NCBI GenBank assembly: GCA_945867505.1
Contig: CAMBIM010000005.1
Location: forward strand, 1-39,903
Direction: 5' to 3'
Source of the DNA: Chitinophaga pinensis
GTDB lineage: Bacteria; Bacteroidota; Bacteroidia; Chitinophagales; LD1
Length of the DNA: 39,903 bases
The position numbers were made by a program, and so were the translations under genes. Below the pieces are notes generated by a model. The model was not told where the DNA came from, did no database searches, and was given only the letters and a program-made list of their open reading frames with translations. This document shows positions 23,217 to 32,100 of the stretch, piece after piece. Each line of letters opens with the position of its first letter. Within the stretch, counting starts at the first letter, position 1.

Positions 23217-24750
23217 ACTGCTGGAGCAGTTTGTTTACCACCCAAAAGAACCGCTGATATTCAGCACCGGTTTTTTTCTGTGGCTGTTTCTGCTTTTTAT
23301 GTGTGGCTTCTATTTGTTGCGAAACAAAAGAGACCCCAAGAAGGTTTACGTTATTCTCTTCTCGCTTTTCTTCTATTACAAAAGCAGCGGCATTTATTTT
23401 CTGCTGCTGATAATGTCAACGGTGGTTGATTACAGCCTTGCTAATTTTATTTACCATGCCGATACACAATGGAAGAAAAAGAGTTGGCTCATTTTTAGTT
23501 TGGTGCTTAACCTCGGGTTGCTTGGCTATTTTAAATACACCAATTTCCTGTACGAAATTTTCTGCAATCTCTCCAATCATCCTTTCGACCCATTCAGTAT
23601 TTTCTTGCCGGTAGGCGTTTCGTTCTTCACGTTTCAATCGTTGAGTTATACTATAGAAATTTATCGGGGCGAATTAAAACCCGTTGACCGCATTATTGAT
23701 TATGCCTTCTTCGTTTCCTTCTTCCCGCAATTGGTTGCCGGGCCTATTGTTCGCGCTAAAGACTTTTTACCGCAGGTAGACCAACCGGTATTAGTTACCC
23801 GACAAATGTTAGGTCAGGCCGTATTCCTGATTGTATCGGGGCTGTTTAAAAAAGTAATTATATCCGATTACATCAGCACCAATTTTGTAGATAGAATATT
23901 TGATAACCCTACGCTCTACACCGGTCTCGAAAATCTGTTCAGCGTGTATGGCTATGCGTTGCAAATTTATTGCGACTTCAGCGGTTACAGCGATATGGCT
24001 ATTGGTATTGCTCTATTGTTTGGTTACAAACTCACTTTGAATTTCGATTCGCCTTATCAATCAAGCAGCATTACCGAATTTTGGAGACGCTGGCATATTT
24101 CGCTTTCTACCTGGCTGCGCGATTACCTGTATATCTCATTAGGCGGCAACCGCAAAGGCAGGGCGCGCACTTACTTCAATCAGTTTATGACCATGTTGCT
24201 GGGTGGCTTGTGGCATGGTGCTGCGTTCCGGTTTATTTTGTGGGGAGCCTTGCACGGTGTGGCGTTGGGGATAGATAAATTTTTAAAGGAATTTGTTTTC
24301 AAAAAACCACCTCCGTCCCGCCCAGAGCTGCGGGACACCTCCGCCAGCGGAGGACAAAGCGTGTCCCCCGCTGGCGGGGGTAGGGGGTGGATAGAAGGTA
24401 AGCTGTTTAAAATAGCCGGTGTAATGCTCACCTTTCACTTTGTTTGTTTCTGCTGGATATTTTTCCGGGCTGATGATATGCAACAAGCGGGCAGTGTAAT
24501 TTCGCAAATTGCTTTTCACTTTACGCCCTCTATCTTTTTCGATTTCATAACCGGTTATCGAAATATACTACTGGTAATGGCTATAGGTTACATGCTTCAC
24601 TTCGTTCCTAAAAATATAGAACTGAAAGCGCAGAACTTGGTGACCAATATGCCGCTTGCCGGCAAAGTAGCTTTGGTGGTTTGCATGATTGTCGTCCTTA
24701 TACAGGTAAAGAGCAGTAACGTGCAGCCGTTTATTTATTTTCAATTTTAA
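23194..24750 (+). CDS. MBOAT-family O-acyltransferase (AlgI/DltB-like)
   Basis: A 518-aa polytopic membrane acyltransferase. I start it at ATG 23194 (MPSIDIHKLLEQF), 23 nt inside the previous gene, because upstream codons only read through that gene. Family motifs: FLPVGVSFFTFQSLSYTIEIYRGE, FFPQLVAGPIVRAKDFLPQ, YCDFSGYSDMAIGIALLFGY, FWRRWHISLSTWLRDYLYI and LGGLWHGAAF with the catalytic His341. These match the AlgI branch, which passes acetyl groups across the inner membrane to SGNH partners. The two upstream SGNH genes would complete the O-acetylation system. Odd feature: codons about 373-399 (RPELRDTSASGGQSVSPAGGG) come from a GC-rich palindromic element placed in a loop between conserved helices, in frame. 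Confidence 0.93.
   Translation: MPSIDIHKLLEQFVYHPKEPLIFSTGFFLWLFLLFMCGFYLLRNKRDPKKVYVILFSLFFYYKSSGIYFLLLIMSTVVDYSLANFIYHADTQWKKKSWLIFSLVLNLGLLGYFKYTNFLYEIFCNLSNHPFDPFSIFLPVGVSFFTFQSLSYTIEIYRGELKPVDRIIDYAFFVSFFPQLVAGPIVRAKDFLPQVDQPVLVTRQMLGQAVFLIVSGLFKKVIISDYISTNFVDRIFDNPTLYTGLENLFSVYGYALQIYCDFSGYSDMAIGIALLFGYKLTLNFDSPYQSSSITEFWRRWHISLSTWLRDYLYISLGGNRKGRARTYFNQFMTMLLGGLWHGAAFRFILWGALHGVALGIDKFLKEFVFKKPPPSRPELRDTSASGGQSVSPAGGGRGWIEGKLFKIAGVMLTFHFVCFCWIFFRADDMQQAGSVISQIAFHFTPSIFFDFITGYRNILLVMAIGYMLHFVPKNIELKAQNLVTNMPLAGKVALVVCMIVVLIQVKSSNVQPFIYFQF
24315..24380. repeat. GC-rich triple-palindrome element inserted in the MBOAT gene
   Basis: Three adjacent palindromes: GTCCCGC...GCGGGAC (24315-24336), CCTCCGC-CA-GCGGAGG (24338-24353) and CCCCCGC-TG-GCGGGGG (24365-24380). 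The G+C richness stands out sharply from the AT-rich gene around it. The whole is read in frame as a Pro/Ser/Gly/Arg-rich loop. It resembles dispersed CCGCCAGCGG palindromes I associate with Bacteroidota intergenic regions. Confidence 0.88.
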
Positions 24751-24834
24751 ATTTCCATTTATCCTTTATTCGCCTTGCGCAAACTAAACTACGCTTCGCG
24801 CTGTTTTACATTCATTCAACTAAAAACGATATAC

Positions 24835-25884
24835 ATGCTACCAACTAATGCTTATGCTGCCCAATCGGCAACCACTCCTTTAGCTCCTTTTAAAATAGAC
24901 CGCAGAACACCCAATGCACACGATGTGCAGATAGAAATTTTATACTGCGGTGTTTGCCATAGCGATATTCACCAGGCGCGCAACGAATGGGGCGGCTCTA
25001 CTTTCCCTATGGTACCGGGTCACGAAATTGTTGGTAGAGTAACCAGCGTGGGTAATAAAGTAACCAAGTTTAAAGCAGGCGATTTAGCCGGTGTAGGTTG
25101 CTTTGTAGATTCGTGCCGCGAGTGCGAAAACTGCAAACAAGGTGCAGAGCAATATTGCGATGGCGGTATGACCGGCACTTACAACGGTAAAGAGCGCGGC
25201 ACCGGTGCGCCAACTTATGGCGGCTATAGCACACAAATAGTGGTTGATGAAAATTATGTGTTGAGCATATCTGATAAACTTACGTTGGCTGGTGTAGCAC
25301 CGCTGCTTTGCGCGGGCATTACTACTTACAGTCCGCTTAAATATTTGGGTGTAGGCAAAGGGCATAAAGTGGCGGTGTTGGGTCTTGGCGGGCTCGGACA
25401 CATGGCAGTAAAATTTGCTGTGGCGTTTGGTGCCGAGGTGACCATGCTTAGTTCTTCGCCCTCTAAAAAAGCCGATGCCGAAAAATTAGGCGCGCATCAT
25501 TTTGCTTTAACCAGCGATGCCGCTACCATGAAGAACCTTGCCAATACTTTCGATTTTATATTGAACACTGTTTCGGCACAGCACGATTACAGCGTGTATC
25601 TGAATTTACTGCGTACTAACGGAACTATGATTGTAGTAGGCGTGCCACCTACACCGGCAACCGTTCCGGCTATTCAGCTTATCATGAAACGCAAAAGCAT
25701 TATCGGTTCACTTATTGGCGGCATTAAAGAAACACAGGAAATGCTCGACTACTGTGCCGAGCATAACATAGTAAGCGAAGTAGAAGTAATAAATGCCGAC
25801 CAGATTAACGAAGCTTATGAGCGTATGCTTAAAGGCGATGTGCGTTACCGGTTTGTAATTGATACGGCCTCGTTGAAGAATTAA
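24835..25884 (+). CDS. Zinc-dependent NAD(P)+ alcohol dehydrogenase, CAD/YahK-like
   Basis: A 349-aa medium-chain dehydrogenase oxidising alcohols or reducing aldehydes. I start at ATG 24835 (MLPTNAYAAQSATTPLAPF), the usual family start; the longer frame from 24775 has no family sequence. The catalytic zinc site is CGVCHSDIH (Cys41) and GHEIVG. The structural zinc site is CRECENCKQGAEQYC with four Cys. The Rossmann motif is GLGGLGHMAVKFA, and the Ser-rich end of the second strand (TMLSSSPSKK) favours NADPH. These match the YahK/cinnamyl alcohol dehydrogenase group, which has broad aldehyde reductase activity. The 84 nt upstream hold no strong promoter match that I can defend. Confidence 0.94.
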   Translation: MLPTNAYAAQSATTPLAPFKIDRRTPNAHDVQIEILYCGVCHSDIHQARNEWGGSTFPMVPGHEIVGRVTSVGNKVTKFKAGDLAGVGCFVDSCRECENCKQGAEQYCDGGMTGTYNGKERGTGAPTYGGYSTQIVVDENYVLSISDKLTLAGVAPLLCAGITTYSPLKYLGVGKGHKVAVLGLGGLGHMAVKFAVAFGAEVTMLSSSPSKKADAEKLGAHHFALTSDAATMKNLANTFDFILNTVSAQHDYSVYLNLLRTNGTMIVVGVPPTPATVPAIQLIMKRKSIIGSLIGGIKETQEMLDYCAEHNIVSEVEVINADQINEAYERMLKGDVRYRFVIDTASLKN

Positions 25885-25892
25885 ACAAATGC

Positions 25893-26387
25893 ATGAATCT
25901 TTCATTCCGAAAAGCTACCGGTGATGATGTTGAACTCATTAATGAGTTGGCGCAAAAAATTTGGCACGAACATTATCCGGCTATTATAGCTATGGAGCAG
26001 ATTGAGTTTATGTTGCTCAATCGCTATTCTTTAAAAGTTATTGCTGAAGGAATGCAAAACGCAGAAGAGTATTTTCTTGTTTACGATAATGATGTTCCGG
26101 TAGGCTATTCTTCTATTGAATGGAAAGACGGCTTTTATTACCTGAACAAATTTTATTTAGATGTAGCTAAACACCGCAGCGGAATAGGGAAGGAGTTGTT
26201 CGATTATGTGCTCTCGCAAATAGATTCAACAAAGCCAATCAAGCTGCAAGTAAACCGCACTAACTGCAAAGCCATTAATTTTTATTTCAAACTCGGTTTC
26301 GTAATACAAACTGTTGGCGACTTTGATATTGGAGGAGGATATTTTATGAATGATTTTGTGATGGTGAGGAACCCTTTAGGGGTTTAG
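25893..26387 (+). CDS. GNAT-family N-acetyltransferase
   Basis: A 164-aa acetyl-CoA-dependent acetyltransferase. It has the GNAT opening (LSFRKATGDDVELINELAQKIW), the acetyl-CoA pyrophosphate-binding motif A as FYLDVAKHRSGIGKELFDYVL (R95-x-x-G-x-G-K100), and motif B with INFYFKLGFV. The substrate amine is unknown. It starts 8 nt after the alcohol dehydrogenase gene and probably shares its transcript. Its last 12 nt overlap the convergent gene on the other strand, and the coding end passes through a small AACCC...GGGTT hairpin. Confidence 0.9.
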   Translation: MNLSFRKATGDDVELINELAQKIWHEHYPAIIAMEQIEFMLLNRYSLKVIAEGMQNAEEYFLVYDNDVPVGYSSIEWKDGFYYLNKFYLDVAKHRSGIGKELFDYVLSQIDSTKPIKLQVNRTNCKAINFYFKLGFVIQTVGDFDIGGGYFMNDFVMVRNPLGV

Positions 26388-27278
26388 AAGTTTAAAGCGA
26401 ATAGAATCAATCTTATACTTCAATCTTCTTCCCAAACTTTTTCCTTCCATTTCTAAAACCTGATGCGTTCTAAAAGAAGGGTTCAGCATCCATTTCAATA
26501 ATCGTTTATAAAGCGGCAACTCTGAATAAGGGAACTTACGAATATCGAGCAGGTGTTTTATCTGCGGGTAAATCTTTTGCTCATATTCATTCCGGTTGTG
26601 CAAATAATACTCTTGAGTTAATGGAGGCATTACTTCCGTTCCAATATGGAAAGTAAGATGCAGGTCGTCTACTAACTTAAGTCTTTCAGCAAACGCAATC
26701 ATGTTGTGTAGTAACGCTACTTCGCTGAATGAAACGCCCACACAAATATTTTCAAGAATAAATTTGTTCAGCAACTCACGTTTAAAAACAAAACAATCAA
26801 AGCCCGGATGTGGCTTGCCGAAATCGGCATACATAAGCGGCAATTCTTCAACCGATTTATATTTTGTTGAAATTCCTCTGCGGTTAATCAGTAAAGCGTC
26901 AAACCCTTCTTTCAATAGTTCTGCTACAGTTGTATAGAACTGCGGCATCAACGAAATATCCATGTTGGTGAAAACTAAATACTCTGCATCGCTCGCGTTG
27001 TATAAGGCTGTAAGAACATCTGTTAGTACCGGATACTTTTTTGTGCCTGCAAATTTTTTTATATCCTGAACGGAACGTAAAAGATTAGGCAGTTGAGTAA
27101 AGTGGTTGGGGACAATTTCTCTATCCTCTTCATAGCACACGGTATAAAGTTCTACATCAACTTTATCGGTTGAAAATTCTTTCGCCACTCTTATACTTTC
27201 AAAAGTTATGGGCTGCGCAATACCTAATTCAGATGCAGCAGGAACTTTTACGGGATTAATGATGTGAGCGAGTTTCAT
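26376..27278 (-). CDS. Glycosyltransferase-like protein of uncertain specificity
   Basis: A 300-aa soluble-looking protein without a signal peptide. It begins MKLAHIINPVKVPAASELGIAQPITFESI. It then has features of a GT-A nucleotide-sugar transferase fold: a strand-helix start, EYLVFTNMDISLMPQFY (NMD in the place of a DxD metal motif) and LLINRRGIS; HPGFDCFVFKRELL resembles the acceptor-loop part of capsule or surface glycan enzymes. I cannot assign a family with certainty. It is convergent with the GNAT gene (12-nt overlap) and divergent from glutathione peroxidase (98-nt gap). Surface glycan synthesis is plausible but unproven. Confidence 0.6.
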   Translation of the reverse strand: MKLAHIINPVKVPAASELGIAQPITFESIRVAKEFSTDKVDVELYTVCYEEDREIVPNHFTQLPNLLRSVQDIKKFAGTKKYPVLTDVLTALYNASDAEYLVFTNMDISLMPQFYTTVAELLKEGFDALLINRRGISTKYKSVEELPLMYADFGKPHPGFDCFVFKRELLNKFILENICVGVSFSEVALLHNMIAFAERLKLVDDLHLTFHIGTEVMPPLTQEYYLHNRNEYEQKIYPQIKHLLDIRKFPYSELPLYKRLLKWMLNPSFRTHQVLEMEGKSLGRRLKYKIDSIRFKLLNP

Positions 27279-27322
27279 TTCGACAAAACTAAAAATTAAG
27301 ATGTGTTCACCGGCTGTTCAAG

Positions 27323-27345
27323 TCCTTCTGCTTTTGGGAGAAGGA
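27323..27345. repeat. Hairpin in the promoter gap between the glycosyltransferase-like gene and gpx
   Basis: TCCTTCT (27323-27329) and AGAAGGA (27339-27345) with a 9-nt loop, followed by TTTAGGATGAGGTTTTTT. The wording AGTCCTTCTGCTTTTGGGAGAAGGA again looks like a dispersed Bacteroidota palindrome. It sits in the divergent intergenic region, where both promoters must lie. Confidence 0.5.
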
Positions 27346-27376
27346 TTTAGGATGAGGTTTTTTCTATTTTCACGCC

Positions 27377-27856
27377 ATGAGTAAAACCGCGTATGATTAT
27401 CCGCTGAAAGATATTAAGGGTAACGACCTTCTTCTTTCGAAATTTAAAGGCAAAAAAATTTTATTAGTAAACACTGCTTCTGCCTGTGGCTTAACACCGC
27501 AATACAAACAGTTACAAGAACTGTATGAGAACTATAAAGAGAAAGTAGAGGTGATAGGATTGCCCTGTAATGATTTTGGTGCGCAAGAGCCGGGTAGCGA
27601 AGAAGAAATTACAAAATTCTGCGAAGTAAATTTTGGAGTAACATTTCCGTTGACAGAAAAAGTGAAAATACTTGGCGAGCATCCGCATCCACTTTACCAA
27701 TTTTTAATGAAAAAAGAATTGAACGGCTATAGCGATAGCGAGGTGAAGTGGAATTTTCAGAAATATTTGATTGATGAAAATGGAGATTTGATTAGTGTAA
27801 TTCATCCTCAAACCGAACCGATTTCCGAAGAAGTTCTAAATCTGATTGAAAAGTAA
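27377..27856 (+). CDS. Glutathione peroxidase-family thiol peroxidase (Cys type)
   Basis: A 159-aa peroxidase that reduces H2O2 or lipid hydroperoxides. The active-site block is VNTASACGLTPQY with peroxidatic Cys37 (not selenocysteine). The second block is LPCNDFGAQEPG with catalytic Gln70; VKWNFQKYLI supplies the Trp/Asn of the tetrad. The size and monomer-type sequence fit bacterial BtuE-like enzymes, which usually take electrons from thioredoxin rather than glutathione. No signal peptide. Its stop overlaps the holB start (TAATG), so the two genes are co-translated. Confidence 0.95.
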   Translation: MSKTAYDYPLKDIKGNDLLLSKFKGKKILLVNTASACGLTPQYKQLQELYENYKEKVEVIGLPCNDFGAQEPGSEEEITKFCEVNFGVTFPLTEKVKILGEHPHPLYQFLMKKELNGYSDSEVKWNFQKYLIDENGDLISVIHPQTEPISEEVLNLIEK

Positions 27857-29004
27857 TGCAGTTTAAAGAAGTAGTAGGGCAGCCGGAAATTAAAACCAAA
27901 CTAATCGGCATGGTAAGTTCCGGTAAAATTCCTCATGCCATGATGTTGTTGGGTCCGGAAGGCAATGGCAACCTTCCGCTTGCCTTGGCGCTTGCACAAT
28001 ATGTGCAATGCGAGGATAAGCAAGAAAACGATTCGTGCGGAGCTTGTTCTTCATGTATAAAGAACCAAAAGTTCATTCACCCAGATGTGCATTTCACTTT
28101 TCCGGTGGTCTCGAAAAAATCAACAGAGCCGCCTATTAGTGCTGATTATATTACGGAATGGAGGAGTGAACTTGCTTCTAACCCATACATGAACTCAAAT
28201 GATTGGCTGCAAAGTATTGGAGCAGAAAATCGTCAGGGCAATATAACAGTGCGCGAGTGCCACGAAATTATTCGCGGTATGAGTATGAAAACTTACGAGT
28301 CTGCCTATAAGATTCAAATTATATGGCTGGCAGAATTTTTAAAAGAGGCAGGTAATACACTTTTGAAAGTAATCGAAGAACCGCCTGCTAACACTATTTT
28401 CATTTTGGTTGTAGAGAATGTAGAAATGATTTTAAACACCATTATTTCCCGAACGCAACTAATTAAAGTAAACGCTATAGACGATGTTGATGTGAAAGAA
28501 GCATTGCTTAAGCGTTTTGAAATGGCTGAAGATGCTGGCAGACGAATCGCACGTATTAGTGACGGGAATTTTAATGCTGCCTTGAGTTATGCGGAAGGAG
28601 AGGAGAATGCAAACGATAAATTACTACACCGTTGGTTGGTGTGCTGCTTTAACCTTAAGATGAAGAATACAACCACTAATTCTGCCAACCTAATGGAATG
28701 GGTAGAAGAAATTTCGAAAATAGGGAGGGAGAATCAAAAGATATTCTTGAAATACGCGCTTTTCTTTTTGCGCGAATGCAGTCTTATTTCGATACACGGA
28801 GCAAGCGAGAAATTAGAAGGAGAGGAGTTAAGAGTTGCCTCAGGTCTATCTTCTAAACTTGATCCAAACCAGTTAGCGTCAGCTTCAAAGATTCTGAATC
28901 TACTTTACTACCATGTTGAGCGGAATGGCAACCCTAAAATTTTGTTTATTAGCAATTCTTTTAAATTAGCTTCGGTTTTTAAAAACGAAGAGGTTTTTGT
29001 GTAA
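27856..29004 (+). CDS. holB: DNA polymerase III subunit delta-prime
   Basis: A 382-aa AAA+-fold clamp-loader subunit. The N-terminus MQFKEVVGQPEIKTKLIGMV and the degenerate P-loop GPEGNGNLPLA (no Lys-Ser/Thr) are normal for delta-prime, which does not bind ATP. A four-Cys zinc module C-x8-C-x2-C-x2-C lies at about residues 51-66 (CEDKQENDSCGACSSC), followed by HPDVHFTFPVV. LKEAGNTLLKVIEEPPANTIFIL and TIISRTQLIKV are the conserved sensor/SRC-like region (SRC reads SRT here). The C-terminal collar domain is Bacteroidota-like. It overlaps gpx by 1 nt. Confidence 0.93.
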   Translation: MQFKEVVGQPEIKTKLIGMVSSGKIPHAMMLLGPEGNGNLPLALALAQYVQCEDKQENDSCGACSSCIKNQKFIHPDVHFTFPVVSKKSTEPPISADYITEWRSELASNPYMNSNDWLQSIGAENRQGNITVRECHEIIRGMSMKTYESAYKIQIIWLAEFLKEAGNTLLKVIEEPPANTIFILVVENVEMILNTIISRTQLIKVNAIDDVDVKEALLKRFEMAEDAGRRIARISDGNFNAALSYAEGEENANDKLLHRWLVCCFNLKMKNTTTNSANLMEWVEEISKIGRENQKIFLKYALFFLRECSLISIHGASEKLEGEELRVASGLSSKLDPNQLASASKILNLLYYHVERNGNPKILFISNSFKLASVFKNEEVFV

Positions 29005-29182
29005 TAATTCAATTGAATGTAGCCAGCTTTGCCTCACTTTTTAAAAAATCTTCGCATTTTTTTTGGCATTTTCCTTTTACGTCTTATTTTGCCGCAAGTT
29101 TCAGTTGCACGCAATTAAATTTTGTGCCTCTTTTACGTAATTTTAAATTAAACACATTATTTAAACACTAAACTCATAGCGA

Positions 29183-32100
29183 ATGAGAAAACGTTTATTC
29201 TCCCAAACCACCACATTAAGAGTTTTATTTTTCACAACTATTTTGTTTTGCTTAAGCAAAATAGCCATAGCGCAGTGTGGACTTAGCGCATTTAACGAAG
29301 GCGGTACACTCACCCCTACAGCCGCATGGACAAACGTGAGTGTGGGTAGCGGTACCTATACTAATTTCAACGCACAGCCCGGAAGGATTTACTCCTTTAA
29401 CTACGTTACAAACTCTGCGGTTTTACCGTACGTTTGGGATTTAACTTTGTCTACTTCATCGGGTGTTTTGAATTATAACAACTCTTTAACTCCAATTCGC
29501 GACCCTTGGACAGGTGGAGCATGCCCTCCTATTATCAGACCACAATCATCAGAATGGTGGTCAGGTACATTTAATGGATTAGTTACCGCAAATACAAATG
29601 CTTATAACACGAGTAATAGCACTTGTAATGCGTGGGTTCCAGGTCAAGGCTCTGCAATTTTATCATATAAAGAATGTATACCAACACCCGACCTTGGTTC
29701 TGGAAATAACTCATGGAATGTAGAAGCCTTTGCCACTGCTGATATTAACATACCGATACCCGATGCACGATACGGATTGTATACAGACAACAATTTGAAT
29801 TTTGTAACTACAGCTTTTTGGGCAGCTAACAGCAACCCCTCTACTGCTGCCAGTTGGTTAGGATGCGAAGTTCCTAACGATAATTTTGCTATTCGCGCAA
29901 GAAGAACAGGTTTTCCTTGCGGTTTGTACACTATTTCTGACAATAATCATGACGACAATCTACGCATTTACGTAAATGGAGCATTGATATATGATGTATC
30001 TGGCGGTGCTCCGGCTGGCGTGGTTGGAAACCCAGCAGGGTATGTTTTAAGCTCTACAGATAATGTTGAAGTTCGTTTAGTAGATGTTTGTGCACCTGGA
30101 GTTGCAGATGTTGGAATAAATTTACAACCCCTTCCAATTTTAAGTGGAGGAACCATTGGTGGAGTTATTGATAATTCATCAGTATGTGAAGGTATCGCAA
30201 TAGGTAATTTCACTAATGCTGCCGCTGCAAGCGGTGGTACTGTAGGTTTTCCAAATGGAGGCAACTTTACTTATGATTGGGAACTTTCAACTGATGGAGG
30301 AGGTTCATTTAGTTCTGTAGGTGTTTCTACTGACACATGGAATAGTTCTACCATTGTACCTGTAGGTTCAACCTATGTAATAAGGAGAAAAGTAACTGAC
30401 CATTGTGGTTCGGTTGCTTACTCAAATACCATAACCGTTATAGGCAGACCGACACCTAATGCAAGTATGTCTCCAATCAGTCAGACTATTTGCCCGGGAA
30501 CTTCTGCATCTCTTACTATTGATTTGAATCCAGGAAATGGACCTTTTAATATTGGTTACACAGATGGGGTTAGTAATTTTTCTGGATCCGGTTTAAACAC
30601 TGGCGATGCTATTACAGTAAGTCCAACCCTTAGCCCAACTATTTACTCATTTACCACGCTTACTGATGTTTATGGTTGTACAAGAACTTCTGGTTTTACA
30701 GGAGGTGCGTCTGTAAGTGTTGTGCCGAATATTACTTATAATTCGGTTACATCTACCGATGTTTTATGCAACGGAGGAAATACCGGAACAATTACCGTAA
30801 ATGCACAAGGTGGAAACGGGGGACTTGAATATTCAGTAGATGGAGGAGTAAACTATCAGCCGTCAAATATTTTTACTGGGTTAATAGCAGGAACATATAA
30901 TGTATATGTGAAAGATAATTTTGGTTGCATTCAACCATACGGAACACCAGTGATAGTTGCAGAACCAACTGATGTTACCCAAACCCTCATTGGCGTTGAT
31001 GCCAGTTGTGCTAACGTATTCGATGGAACTATTACTATTACCCCAAATGGTGGAATTGGGCCATATAACTACTCATTAAATGGTGGGCCTCTTCAACCGG
31101 GTAATGTTTTTAATGGCATTGCAGCGGGAAACTATTTAGTTAGTGTTTACGACTCCAATAATTGTTTAGATACTGCGAGTATTGCCATTGGCAATACTTA
31201 TATTATATCTGTTACTATAGATACGCAAGCCAATGTTTCTTGTATTGGTGCCGCAGATGGTTCATTTACAGTTCAAGTAAATGGTGGTATTCCGGCTTAT
31301 TCGTACTCTATTAACGGGGTTACCTATCAGTCATCGGGAACTTTTACTGGTTTAAGTGCAGGAACTTACATTGTAATTGGTCGAGATTCTAAAGGTTGCA
31401 CAGAAACAGTTAACGTAACTATTGCACCGCCAGCTCCAATTATTGTAGCTGTAGATTCTTTTAATAATGTTTTGTGTAATGGCACTGCAACTGGAAATGT
31501 ATTTATTTCTGTTAGCGGAGGAACCCCGGGTTATACGTTTAATTGGAACACAGGACCAACAACAGAAGATTTAATTGGCATACCAGCAGGAGTATACACT
31601 GTTACAGTTGCCGATTCAAGAGGATGTTTATCTACTGCATCTGCTACTATTACAGAGCCGCTTCCTTTATTCTTAAATATAGCTTCTTACAACGATTTAT
31701 TGTGTTCTGGAGATTCTTCAGGTGCTATTGATGTTACCGCTAATGGTGGCGTTCCGGCATATACGTATTTGTGGAGCAATGGTGAAGTTTCAGAAGATAT
31801 TGACGAACTTAAACTTGGTACATACACTGTTACGGTTACAGATAATAACGGATGCACAACAACTATTTCACAAGTTATTAATGAGCCTACACCTTTGATT
31901 ATCACAGCTACAAGCGTAGATGTAACTTGTTATGGTGGTTCTAACGGTTCTATTAACGTCAGTGTAACAGGTGGCACACCCTCATATTCTTTCCTTTGGT
32001 CAACTTTTGAAACTTCAGAAGATATTGCAAACTTGCAAGCAGGTACTTATAACGTAATAGTTTCTGACAATAACGGGTGCCAGCAAAACCAATCAGTAAC

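Noticed and set aside
29062-29091. TTTG ... TTATTTTG promoter-like pair before the first adhesin
   Set aside because: The spacer is 18 nt and the -7 box has one mismatch. The region is T-rich and would match by chance; too weak to call.
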